Shown: positions 9,319 to 17,980 of the stretch, in pieces
Layout of the letters: each line of letters opens with the position of its first letter
Numbering within the stretch: position 1 is the first letter of the stretch
NCBI GenBank assembly: GCA_945909635.1
Contig: OX246690.1
Location: 2,046,001-2,110,000 of the forward strand
Reading direction: 5' to 3'
Source of the DNA: Clostridioides difficile_A
GTDB taxonomy: Bacteria > Bacillota > Clostridia > Peptostreptococcales > Peptostreptococcaceae
Length of the DNA stretch: 64,000 nt
The notes under the pieces: generated by a model
The model's input: only the letters and a program-made list of their open reading frames with translations
Database searches by the model: none
Told to the model about the DNA's origin: nothing
Program-made: the position numbers and the translations under genes

Positions 9319-9966
9319 TTACTCTTCATTCTTAGAATATGCCTCATAAAATATTTTGATTGAATCTAAATTATCATCAGTTATAATAGGTACGCCACTT
9401 GCACTTAAAAACTCAGATAAAAATTCAATACGCTTGAAATATTTTTCTGTACTATCTCTAAATAATATTGGGTCTAGCCAAATATTAATTAAAATTATGA
9501 ATACTTCAGATACTTCATCTGGATAATCTGTTTTAAAAATACCTTCTTCTACGCCTTGCTTTATTAGACAAGATAATAAAGGAGTTATTTCAATAGTAGA
9601 TGCTCGTATATTCTTTATAAAAAAAGTTGGTTTTTTTTGACTGCACATATAATCAATCAATTTTTTTCTTATTTCTGAACTAGATATATATAAAATAAAT
9701 TCAGATATTTTTTCTCTAACAGTTAACTTAGGATTGTTTAATAATGACTTTAGATTTTCAACTTCTACTCTTAAACTATTTAATACTATCTCTTCAAATA
9801 GCATTTCCTTGTCTTTAAAATGATAATACACAGCCTCTTTAGATATATCAAGAGTATCAACGATTTGTTGCATAGTTACATCATCATAATCTTGCTCTTC
9901 AAATATTTTCCATGCGACTTCTAGTATCTGATTTTTTATTTTATCAGAGTATTTATTTCTTGACAT
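9319..9966 (-). CDS. TetR-family transcriptional regulator
   Basis: A 215-residue repressor. The N-terminal domain is typical: EVAWKIFEEQDYDDVTMQQIVDTLDISKEAVYYHFKDKEMLFEEIV (residues 14-59) holds the helix-turn-helix. The C-terminal ligand domain is not recognisable beyond family level. It is divergent from the 4Fe-4S protein gene, and a 15 bp perfect palindrome sits 30 bp upstream of its start, so it probably represses itself and its divergent neighbour. Confidence 0.88.
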   Translation of the reverse strand: MSRNKYSDKIKNQILEVAWKIFEEQDYDDVTMQQIVDTLDISKEAVYYHFKDKEMLFEEIVLNSLRVEVENLKSLLNNPKLTVREKISEFILYISSSEIRKKLIDYMCSQKKPTFFIKNIRASTIEITPLLSCLIKQGVEEGIFKTDYPDEVSEVFIILINIWLDPILFRDSTEKYFKRIEFLSEFLSASGVPIITDDNLDSIKIFYEAYSKNEE

Positions 9967-9995
9967 ATAAATTCACTTCTTTCTTTATTAGTTTA

Positions 9996-10010
9996 TACTA
10001 ATCATTAGTA
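9996..10010. promoter_or_regulatory. putative TetR operator, 15 bp perfect palindrome
   Basis: TACTAATCATTAGTA is a perfect dyad with a single central base, placed just upstream of the TetR gene in the divergent region. The size and position fit a TetR-family operator. The palindrome is seen; the binding protein is inferred from proximity. Confidence 0.6.
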
Positions 10011-10258
10011 CATTAATTATAATAAGATTCTTTACAATATGTCAACACACTCCATTTAAAGACAACAAAACGTATTTGCTCCTAATTTTTTTAATATTAA
10101 TATAATTTCCTTATAAAAATATTATAATTAATTATGTAGTTATACATTTCTCAATTTAACTACACTTAAATTGAAAATACAACGTTGTTCTTATATAATT
10201 AAATTATACAACAATAATGATATATTTTTTAAGTATATTTTTACTAGGGGGAATAGAG

Positions 10259-11323
10259 ATGAAAAGGGTTGATGAAAGAAATACTATGTTTGCAAGGGCA
10301 AATTATAAAAAGGATAGTACTGCTTATAATGACTATTATAAGCAAAATCCTGAGAAAAAAGAAATTGATGATAGTATAAGAAGCAGACCAAACTTATGTA
10401 GCGAAGGAACAATGACTTACAACAAAGTAAACTCTCCAATGGCAAGTAGTGCATTTGATTTTTTATCTGATATAAAGTCCTTATGTGAAGGAAACGTTTC
10501 TGACACAAAAGTAGATGTAGATGCAAAATCAATGACAAAAAAAATAAAAGGTTTTGCAAAGCAATATGGTGCTTCTGTAGTTGGTATAACTAAATTAAAA
10601 GACTATCATATTTATACAAATAGGGGAAGACATGAAGAAAATTATGGAGAAGAAGTTAATCTGACTCACAAATATGCTATTGTATTTGGATGTGAAATGG
10701 ATAAAGAAATGATAAATAGAGCACCAATGATATGTGAAGTTATAGAAACATCAAAGTGTTATGTAGATGCTTCTATTGTTGGAATGATTTTAAGTTACTA
10801 CATAAGAAACTTAGGATATGATGCCAGAAATCATATGGATGCTAACTATTTAGTAATGCCTGTTTTTATAGCTCGTGATGCTGGTCTGGGCGATATAGGA
10901 AGAAATGCTATTCTTACAAATAAAGATTATGGTTCTAGACTTAGATTAGGTGTTGTTACTACAGATATTCCACTTTTAGAAGATGAATATGTTGATTTTG
11001 GATTAGAAGATTTTTGCAAGGTCTGTAAAAAATGTTCTTTTAACTGTCCTTCTCACTCACTTTCTAATGATATTAAGATTAGTGATGATGGAAAGTATAA
11101 TTGGGTAATTGAACATGAAACATGTTATATTAAATGGAGATATTTAGGTACAGATTGTGGTATGTGTATATCTGCTTGCCCATTCAGCCAAAATCTTGAA
11201 ACTATAAAAAATACCACTTCTTTTAAGGGTAATAATGAACTTATTGAAAAAGCTTTAGATGAGTATACTTCAAAATTTGGTAAAAGAATATTTGTACCTG
11301 GCAACCCTTCTTGGTTAAAATAG
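10259..11323 (+). CDS. 4Fe-4S reductive-dehalogenase-like protein
   Basis: A 354-residue cytoplasmic protein with two cysteine clusters near the C-terminus: CKVCKKCSFNCP and, later, CGMCISACPF, i.e. a dicluster ferredoxin domain. The central region (GRNAILTNKDYGSRLRLGVV, AIVFGCEMDKEM) resembles the reductive dehalogenase/epoxyqueuosine reductase (QueG) core. No Tat signal or membrane anchor is present, unlike respiratory dehalogenases. The start follows TAGGGGGAATAGAG; an upstream Met at 10217 has no ribosome-binding site. The gene stands alone between the TetR gene and the second ABC-TCS module. Substrate and corrinoid dependence are unknown. Confidence 0.7.
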   Translation: MKRVDERNTMFARANYKKDSTAYNDYYKQNPEKKEIDDSIRSRPNLCSEGTMTYNKVNSPMASSAFDFLSDIKSLCEGNVSDTKVDVDAKSMTKKIKGFAKQYGASVVGITKLKDYHIYTNRGRHEENYGEEVNLTHKYAIVFGCEMDKEMINRAPMICEVIETSKCYVDASIVGMILSYYIRNLGYDARNHMDANYLVMPVFIARDAGLGDIGRNAILTNKDYGSRLRLGVVTTDIPLLEDEYVDFGLEDFCKVCKKCSFNCPSHSLSNDIKISDDGKYNWVIEHETCYIKWRYLGTDCGMCISACPFSQNLETIKNTTSFKGNNELIEKALDEYTSKFGKRIFVPGNPSWLK

Positions 11324-11340
11324 TTCTACTTAGTCAAGAG

Positions 11341-11373
11341 TCTGTCCTATGATGAATTATAGGACAGATTTTT
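11341..11373 (+). terminator. intrinsic terminator of the 4Fe-4S protein gene
   Basis: TCTGTCCTAT and ATAGGACAGA arms enclose a short loop and are followed by TTTTTTATT. Confidence 0.9.
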
Positions 11374-11416
11374 TATTAAATACATAGATTATAAAGGATT
11401 TTTTCTTGATTATAAC

Positions 11417-11457
11417 AATTCAGCAATATTTTAAATTTATAATTGACCTTATAAAAT
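11417..11457 (+). promoter_or_regulatory. shared promoter element upstream of the module 2 response regulator
   Basis: This ~41 bp stretch aligns with 13214-13253, upstream of the module 2 ATPase gene, over nearly its whole length: AATTC(A/T)GCAA at the left, an AT-rich middle, and CTTATAA at the right as a -10-like box. The only other promoters in the same module therefore share it, suggesting binding by the module's own response regulator. Confidence 0.55.
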
Positions 11458-11481
11458 GTCAAACATAAAAGGAGTATATAT

Positions 11482-12168
11482 ATGGAAAAGATATTGATTG
11501 TGGAAGATGATACTATATTAAATAAAACTCTGTCATATAACCTAATAGAAGATGGATATTTGATTACTTCAAAATTTACAGCTATTTCTGCATTAAAGTC
11601 TATTATGGAGTATAAATTCGACTTAATCATTTTAGATGTTAATTTACCAGATAAGAGTGGATTTGAATTATGTAAAGAAATTAAGATGAATTGTGATATA
11701 CCAATAATTTTTTTAACAGCTAATGATATGGAATACGATATGATTAAAGGTTATGAGCTTGGAGCTTTAGATTATATAACAAAACCCTTTAATATAAATG
11801 TATTTAAGCAGAAAGTAAAAGCTCTTTTAAATCATATTACAATAAAAACAAAACAAGATTGCTATGATGATGGATATCTTGAAATTAACTTTTCTGAGCT
11901 ATCAGCCAACATAAATGGAAATCAAATTATATTTACTCCATTAGAGTTTCGTACATTGAAGCTATTTACTGAAAATCCTAAAAACATATTAACAAGAAAA
12001 ATACTTTTAGAAAAACTCTGGGATATAGATGCTAACTTTGTAGATGAACATACTTTAACATCTGTTATAAGTAGAATTAGAAGTAAGATTGAAAAGGATA
12101 ATTTTCAATATATTAAAACAGTATATGGTATGGGGTATATGTGGTTGGGTGAAAGAAATGAAGTTTAA
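11482..12168 (+). CDS. OmpR-family response regulator (module 2)
   Basis: A 228-residue regulator. The receiver domain has EDD at residues 8-10, phospho-acceptor Asp52 in LIILDVNLPD and Lys in ITKPFN. The winged-helix domain includes FTPLEFRTLKLF and FVDEHTLTSVISRIRSKIE. The start follows AAAGGAG. Its 3' end overlaps the kinase gene by 11 bp. The same ~40 bp element precedes this gene and the ATPase gene, so autoregulation and direct control of the exporter are likely. Confidence 0.9.
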   Translation: MEKILIVEDDTILNKTLSYNLIEDGYLITSKFTAISALKSIMEYKFDLIILDVNLPDKSGFELCKEIKMNCDIPIIFLTANDMEYDMIKGYELGALDYITKPFNINVFKQKVKALLNHITIKTKQDCYDDGYLEINFSELSANINGNQIIFTPLEFRTLKLFTENPKNILTRKILLEKLWDIDANFVDEHTLTSVISRIRSKIEKDNFQYIKTVYGMGYMWLGERNEV

Positions 12169-13189
12169 AAAATTTTCTTTTAGCTCTATTTATTTAACAA
12201 TTGCCATTGGTCTAATTTTTACAGCCATTCTATTTAGTATAGTAATTTATGTAATAATTGATGATATAAAACTAGTTGTATTATTATTAATATATACAAT
12301 AATACTTTGTGGATTTATGGCCCTAATAGTATTTTTACTTCATAGAAAAATAACTATGTTTTGTTCTGAAATATGTCATACTTTAGATAGTATGATGAAT
12401 AGTGAAGACAATATTGAAATTGTATTAGAAGAAGAAACTATTTTATCACGTATCAATCATAGATTAGTTAGAATGTATGAAGTTATTCAAGAAAATCGTC
12501 ATAATGTTGCTATGGAAAAAGCTAACTTACAAGAATTAGTTTCTGATATATCTCACCAAATTAAAACTCCTATTGCAAATTTAAAGATGATTAATACTAC
12601 TCTACTCAATCAAAAATTTAAAACAGAAATTCAAAATGAGTTTTTGATGGATATGGAAGGTCAATTAGATAAATTAGATTTTTTGATGCAGTCTATGGTG
12701 AAAACATCTAGATTAGAAACAGGTATAATTACACTATCTAAAAAGAAAAATTTAATTTATGAAACAATTGCTATAGCACTTAGTGGAATTTTATTTGATG
12801 CTGAAAAAAAGAACATTGAAGTTACAGTCGATTGTGACCCTAATTTATATATAGTTCATGATAAAAAATGGACTTCTGAAGCTATTTTTAATATATTGGA
12901 TAATGCAGTAAAATACACGAATGCTAATGGGAAAATACATGTATCTACAGAATGTTGGGTTATGTACACCAAAATAGATATCACTGATAATGGAAAAGGA
13001 ATATCAGAAAGTCATCAAGCAGAAATATTTAAAAGATTCTATCGTGAGGAAGATGTACATGATATAGATGGTATTGGAATAGGTCTATATCTTTCAAGAA
13101 AAATTATATCTCTTCAAGGTGGATATATTAAAGTTACATCAGATATTGGAAAAGGGGCTACATTTTCTATATTCTTACCAAATAAATAG
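12158..13189 (+). CDS. sensor histidine kinase (module 2)
   Basis: A 343-residue kinase. Two closely spaced TM segments (about residues 10-33 and 38-61) leave a loop of only a few residues outside, the intramembrane-sensing layout of BceS-type kinases. The DHp box is SDISHQIKTPIAN (His133); the HATPase domain has DNAVKYT, DNGKGIS and GIGIGLYLS. I chose the Met at 12158, inside the end of the regulator gene with GTGAAAG upstream; the frame stays open to 12089 but that start would lie deep in the regulator gene. It probably senses through the ABC exporter encoded downstream. Confidence 0.88.
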   Translation: MKFKKFSFSSIYLTIAIGLIFTAILFSIVIYVIIDDIKLVVLLLIYTIILCGFMALIVFLLHRKITMFCSEICHTLDSMMNSEDNIEIVLEEETILSRINHRLVRMYEVIQENRHNVAMEKANLQELVSDISHQIKTPIANLKMINTTLLNQKFKTEIQNEFLMDMEGQLDKLDFLMQSMVKTSRLETGIITLSKKKNLIYETIAIALSGILFDAEKKNIEVTVDCDPNLYIVHDKKWTSEAIFNILDNAVKYTNANGKIHVSTECWVMYTKIDITDNGKGISESHQAEIFKRFYREEDVHDIDGIGIGLYLSRKIISLQGGYIKVTSDIGKGATFSIFLPNK

Positions 13190-13213
13190 CTCTTTAAATA
13201 TTTTATTTGTGAT

Positions 13214-13253
13214 AATTCTGCAACATTTTGATTTTATACTGTTCTTATAATAT
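13214..13253 (+). promoter_or_regulatory. second copy of the module 2 promoter element
   Basis: Nearly the same as 11417-11457: AATTCTGCAACATTTT at the left and CTTATAAT at the right, a few bases before the ATPase ribosome-binding site. It marks a separate, probably response-regulator-controlled promoter for the exporter genes. Confidence 0.55.
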
Positions 13254-13267
13254 ATTAAGGAGGTTTT

Positions 13268-13936
13268 ATGATGAGTATTTTACAAGTAATTGATTTGAAG
13301 AAATATTATGGTGAAAATTCAAATATTACAAAAGCTCTCGATGGTGTAAGTTTATCTATTGAGAAAGGTGAGTTTATCTCTATTGTAGGTACATCTGGAA
13401 GTGGTAAATCAACATTATTAAATATGATGGGAGGATTAGATAATCCTACATCTGGAAAAGTTGTTATAAGAGGTAAAGAATTATCAAATATGACTGACGA
13501 ACAACTTACAATTTTTAGACGTAGAAACATAGGTTTTATATTTCAAAATTATAATCTTGTTCCTTTGCTTAATGTATATGAGAATATTATTTTACCAATA
13601 GGATTAGATGGAGAGACCATAGATAAAGATTTTATACATGAAATTATAAGTATGCTTTCTCTAGAAGAAAAACTATATGATATACCAAGCAATCTTTCTG
13701 GAGGACAACAACAACGTGTTGCTATAGCTAGGGCACTTGTAACAAAACCTGCTATTATACTAGCAGACGAACCAACAGGTAATCTTGATAGTAAAACGAG
13801 TACAGATGTGTTAGCTTTACTGAAAATGACAAGTGAAAAATTCAATCAAACAATTGTAATGATTACTCACAATAATGAAATTGCTCAACTAACTGATAGA
13901 ATTATTCGAATTGAAGATGGAAAAATTGATAATTAG
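13268..13936 (+). CDS. ABC transporter ATP-binding protein (module 2)
   Basis: A 222-residue ATPase closely similar to the module 1 protein: Walker A GTSGSGKST, IFQNYNLVPLLNVYEN, signature LSGGQQQRVAIARAL, Walker B IILADEPTGNLDS, H-loop MITHNNEIA. The start has AAGGAGG 6 bases upstream. The permease gene follows after 12 bp with its own AGGAGGTG site. It energises the FtsX-type permease; peptide export or removal is the usual role in this family, inferred here. Confidence 0.92.
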   Translation: MMSILQVIDLKKYYGENSNITKALDGVSLSIEKGEFISIVGTSGSGKSTLLNMMGGLDNPTSGKVVIRGKELSNMTDEQLTIFRRRNIGFIFQNYNLVPLLNVYENIILPIGLDGETIDKDFIHEIISMLSLEEKLYDIPSNLSGGQQQRVAIARALVTKPAIILADEPTGNLDSKTSTDVLALLKMTSEKFNQTIVMITHNNEIAQLTDRIIRIEDGKIDN

Positions 13937-13948
13937 GAGGTGTAATAT

Positions 13949-16366
13949 ATGTTTAAAAATAACAATCGTGCTTTTATAAGAAAAATAGCTTTAAATGATT
14001 TGAAAATTAATAAACTCAAAACATCTCTTTCAGGTATTATTATAATGATTTCTACATGTTTACTGTTAACAGTATCTTTAGTTTCATATAATGGTTCTGT
14101 AGATTTAGTTAATTCATCTCCATATCATGCTATATATAAGTCTGTAAATGAAAAATCAAAAAACATATTATATCGAGATAAAAATTTTAGTGATGTAGGA
14201 ACATACAAGTTAATTGGCAGTAACAAGAAGACAGATTATATGATGTCAACTATTTATGCAGATAATATAGCAATCAAACTTATGAATTTTCAACCAATGA
14301 AAGGTACTATGCCTACAAATAAAAATGAGATTGCTATTTCAGAAAAATACTTACAGCAACTTTCTTTAAATAAAGACATTGGAGACAGTATTAAATTAAC
14401 TTATCGTGATAATATGACGAATAAAGAAATACAAAGAGATTTTGTTATTGTTGGCCTTTTAGAAAATTATTATCAAGATAATGCTAAACAATATTATACA
14501 GTTGTTTCAAATGACTATTTTAAGAACACAATTTCTACATCTTTACAAAACAAAAGTAGCAATTTTGATGATACAAGACCTAACGATGTAGATGTATTAG
14601 TAAAATTGTCAGAAGAAAATACAAAGAAAGATTCAGCTTCAATTAAGGCACAATTAAAAGATATTGGCTTTTCTTTAGGGATTAAAAAACATAATATATA
14701 CTTAAATGATAAATATATTGAATCAAATTTAATCGATAGTGAACAGGTTATTACAGTTTTGGCAGTTGGAATAGTTATTCTTTTTTCTAGTATTTTTGTT
14801 ATATACAGTATTTTTTATGTTTCAGTTGTTAATTCGGTTTATGTGTATGCTAAGTTGAAATCTTTAGGAATGACTTCTTTTCAGTTAAAAAAGATTATTT
14901 CTCTACAAGGAAATTTTTTATCGATTGTTTTTATTCCATTAGGTATCATTATATCGTGTATAATTGCTTACATAATTCAACCATTGGCATGGCAGATAAT
15001 AGATGATTCATTTATAATCTTAATTTTATCACTAGTAATGTACTTAACTGTTAGAATTTCTCTACATAAACCTGCTAGAATTATTTCCAAAATATCTGCT
15101 ATTGAAGCTATGCAATACACAGAAATTAAATTTAGAAAAAAAATAAAAAACTTTAATTATATAAATATTAAAAATTTAGCCTTAAAAAATATTGAGTCAA
15201 ATAAAAAGAAGAACTTAATTGCATTAATCTCACTAAGTATTAGTGGAATTTTATTTATTTCAATTGCTAATCTTGCTAATTCGATAAATTTTAAGAAACA
15301 GTTGTCACAACAATTTGTATATAACGAAAATTACCTTGTTAGCATTAAGAGTGATAATTTATATGAACGCATTACACAAATTCAACAAAACAACCCATTA
15401 ACAGATTCCCTTAAAAATGAGATTGAATCTATTCATGGAGTAAAAAAAGTAATTGAATCTAAATCAATTAAAGGTAGTCTTATAGAACCTTCTATCAAAG
15501 ATAAAGATGAAAAACAATTTACTACTTTAATTAAAGGTCTTACACCTGAACTTTTAAAATCATTTGAAGAATATATTGTAAGTGGAAAATCAGATTATAA
15601 AAAACTTAACTCAGATGATTTAATTGTAAATAAGTATAGAGCAAAATCCTATGGATTAGATTTAAAACTTGGAGATACAGTTACATTTGATATTTTTAGT
15701 GGAAATAATATTATTAAAAAACAAATGAAAATTAAAGGAATTATTGATAATTCTAATACAGGTAGTATGTTTTTTGCTTTGGATAAAACCTTAGAATCTC
15801 TAACTCCATATAATACAAGCTTAGATTTTTCTATTTTGGTAGATAAAAAATATTCTAAAGAAGTTGAAGAAAAGTTGCTAAGTATCATTCAGGAACATTC
15901 TAGTTTAATGCTTTATTCATATGAGGATGATTATAAAATGATTACTAGAGCATTTAAGTATATAGTTGTAACTTCATACATTTTTGTTGGTTTAATTTCT
16001 TGTTTTGGTATACTAAATATGACCAATATTCTAATAAATAGTATTTTAATCAGAAAAAGAGAATTTGCTTTACTTCAAGCTGTTGGAATGACAAAAAAGC
16101 AACTTCGAAATATGCTTTACAGAGAAGGTTTAAATATAAGTATTAAAGCTGTATGTATTTCAAGTTTATTAGGTTATTTGGGTTCAAGTTTACTTTGTAC
16201 TTTTATAAAAGATGTAGTTAGAGTAGATTTTATTAATTTTAACTTTTCTATATTTAGTATTTTAATTTTTTCTTTTGTATTAATTGGAATACAAGTTTTA
16301 ACAACTGAATTACTTGTAAGAAATATAGAAAAAAAATCACTTACAGAACGCTTACGCTCTCAATAA
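13949..16366 (+). CDS. FtsX-type ABC transporter permease (module 2)
   Basis: An 805-residue permease with the same plan as the module 1 protein: TM1 near residues 28-48, a large extracellular domain, three TM segments, a fifth TM near 425-445, a second extracellular domain, and three C-terminal TM segments. FtsX motifs are VYAKLKSLGMTSFQLKK and RKREFALLQAVGMTKKQLR. The two extracellular domains differ strongly from those of module 1, suggesting different ligands. It is the last gene of the module and is followed by a strong hairpin. Confidence 0.87.
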   Translation: MFKNNNRAFIRKIALNDLKINKLKTSLSGIIIMISTCLLLTVSLVSYNGSVDLVNSSPYHAIYKSVNEKSKNILYRDKNFSDVGTYKLIGSNKKTDYMMSTIYADNIAIKLMNFQPMKGTMPTNKNEIAISEKYLQQLSLNKDIGDSIKLTYRDNMTNKEIQRDFVIVGLLENYYQDNAKQYYTVVSNDYFKNTISTSLQNKSSNFDDTRPNDVDVLVKLSEENTKKDSASIKAQLKDIGFSLGIKKHNIYLNDKYIESNLIDSEQVITVLAVGIVILFSSIFVIYSIFYVSVVNSVYVYAKLKSLGMTSFQLKKIISLQGNFLSIVFIPLGIIISCIIAYIIQPLAWQIIDDSFIILILSLVMYLTVRISLHKPARIISKISAIEAMQYTEIKFRKKIKNFNYINIKNLALKNIESNKKKNLIALISLSISGILFISIANLANSINFKKQLSQQFVYNENYLVSIKSDNLYERITQIQQNNPLTDSLKNEIESIHGVKKVIESKSIKGSLIEPSIKDKDEKQFTTLIKGLTPELLKSFEEYIVSGKSDYKKLNSDDLIVNKYRAKSYGLDLKLGDTVTFDIFSGNNIIKKQMKIKGIIDNSNTGSMFFALDKTLESLTPYNTSLDFSILVDKKYSKEVEEKLLSIIQEHSSLMLYSYEDDYKMITRAFKYIVVTSYIFVGLISCFGILNMTNILINSILIRKREFALLQAVGMTKKQLRNMLYREGLNISIKAVCISSLLGYLGSSLLCTFIKDVVRVDFINFNFSIFSILIFSFVLIGIQVLTTELLVRNIEKKSLTERLRSQ

Positions 16367-16418
16367 AAAAATAGGAGTTACAATTAATCTATCAGTAGAT
16401 AGTTGCAACTCCTATTTT
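16366..16418. terminator. bidirectional terminator between the module 2 permease and the NCS2-like permease
   Basis: AAAATAGGAGTTACAA pairs with TTGCAACTCCTATTTT (one mismatch) around a loop with a small inner stem. A-rich and T-rich flanks let it stop transcripts of both convergent genes. Confidence 0.8.
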
Positions 16419-16422
16419 AACT

Positions 16423-17814
16423 TTAAATACTTTTCTTTTTTTCTAATATTTCATATATACAATCTTCTGTTGAGTTACTATCTTTTTCTCTTCTCTTTTT
16501 AGAATCGATTAAAACAAAATACAGTATAAATCCTGCAACAAGTCCCCATGTTCCACCTTTAGCAGCAATCACACCTCCCATAAGCCCAATTAATCCCTTC
16601 TCTACACCAGTATTACATAGTTCCATTGACAACTTTGTACATAAATAACCTTGAACTAAGAGTGTCACTGAAAGTGCTAATGGTATGAGAGGAGTAGCAA
16701 TCTGAGCAACTGGATAAAAACATATAAAAATAGCTGAAACCCACACTAATGTACCCATACCACTAAAAATGGACTGCATTGCTTCCTTTCCAACCTTATA
16801 TCTTTGAGCAACACTTCCAGTAAGTGTCGCAGCTAATGGACCACACATTGGTATATATGGAGAAATAACTGCCATAACAATATTTCTTATACCACTTATA
16901 ATATTAGACCTATTTGAATTGAAATCTATATATTCATCTTTTCTGTTTTCACTTTCAGAAAGTACTAAATTTTCACCTGTTATAAAATCACCAAATGCAA
17001 TTATATATATCATAAAAGCCATTGGTAACCCTTGTATAAATAACATCATGTTTGGAAAACCTATTCCAAGAGGAGATACTGTATTTATTAAATTTTTTAA
17101 GTCTACTATGTAAATTATTTTATCAAAACTCAAACTAGGAATTCCTATTTCTTTGCTAAATATACCTACAATTAAACTCACTAAAATAGCTGATACTACT
17201 CCATATTCTCCTAAATGAAATAGAAATTTATTTTTAACTTTTAAAGTGTCAAATCTTTCAGAAAACATTACAAAACAGGCAACCAAAATTCCTACTGTTA
17301 TAGCTATTGGATAAGAATCAAATCTACCTTTAGGACTAAATTCTGATATTACAGTAGAGATACCAACACCCATTAATATCCCACCTTTAATAGAATTTGG
17401 TATTTTACTAACTAACTTTCCAGCTACTCCAGTTATTCCCATCAAAATAAATATGATTCCTAAATCTATTTGTAAAGCTGTTAATGCTTGTATTCTTTCA
17501 ATGCCCATGCTAAACTTTAACAAATATGCAGTTGTAAGAGTTATAGAAGCCGTAATCCAACCAGGTACAACTGGGTCTCCCATAAAAACATGTAAGCAGT
17601 ATAATATGGAGTTGATTATAGCCATACTCCATGCTACTTCATAAGGTAATCCCAAAATTTGTGTACTAAGACCAATAGTTCCTAAACTTGTCATACTTGA
17701 TATTATTCCTTGAATAGCTTCTGGTTTCTCAAACCTGTAATGTATAAATGGAATTCGTATCTTGAACAATCCAAATTTTATATGAGGTTGCTCTATTCTA
17801 GTGAGTCTTTCCAT
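16423..17814 (-). CDS. NCS2-like (xanthine/uracil family) permease
   Basis: A 463-residue membrane protein with about 12-14 hydrophobic segments. The motifs MGDPVVPGWITASI, GGILMGVGISTVISEFSP, AFGDFITGENLVLSESE and PYIPMCGPLAATLTGSVAQRY resemble the nucleobase:cation symporter-2 fold, though it is not a typical PbuX or UraA. The start has AAAGGTGGAGTG upstream. It appears to be transcribed alone. The transported molecule is not clear; purines are the usual guess for the superfamily. Confidence 0.65.
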   Translation of the reverse strand: MERLTRIEQPHIKFGLFKIRIPFIHYRFEKPEAIQGIISSMTSLGTIGLSTQILGLPYEVAWSMAIINSILYCLHVFMGDPVVPGWITASITLTTAYLLKFSMGIERIQALTALQIDLGIIFILMGITGVAGKLVSKIPNSIKGGILMGVGISTVISEFSPKGRFDSYPIAITVGILVACFVMFSERFDTLKVKNKFLFHLGEYGVVSAILVSLIVGIFSKEIGIPSLSFDKIIYIVDLKNLINTVSPLGIGFPNMMLFIQGLPMAFMIYIIAFGDFITGENLVLSESENRKDEYIDFNSNRSNIISGIRNIVMAVISPYIPMCGPLAATLTGSVAQRYKVGKEAMQSIFSGMGTLVWVSAIFICFYPVAQIATPLIPLALSVTLLVQGYLCTKLSMELCNTGVEKGLIGLMGGVIAAKGGTWGLVAGFILYFVLIDSKKRREKDSNSTEDCIYEILEKKKSI

Positions 17815-17980
17815 AATTTCACTCCACCTTTCGATAACTCTTATAAATTTACAACCTTATAATTGTTTATAAATTATCAATGTCGTTAAAACTAGTATAT
17901 AACATGCAAATTGCATAAACAATAAATTAAATTTATAAAATTGATAGATTTTGTGCATATATGGAAAGACATCTTCATTT

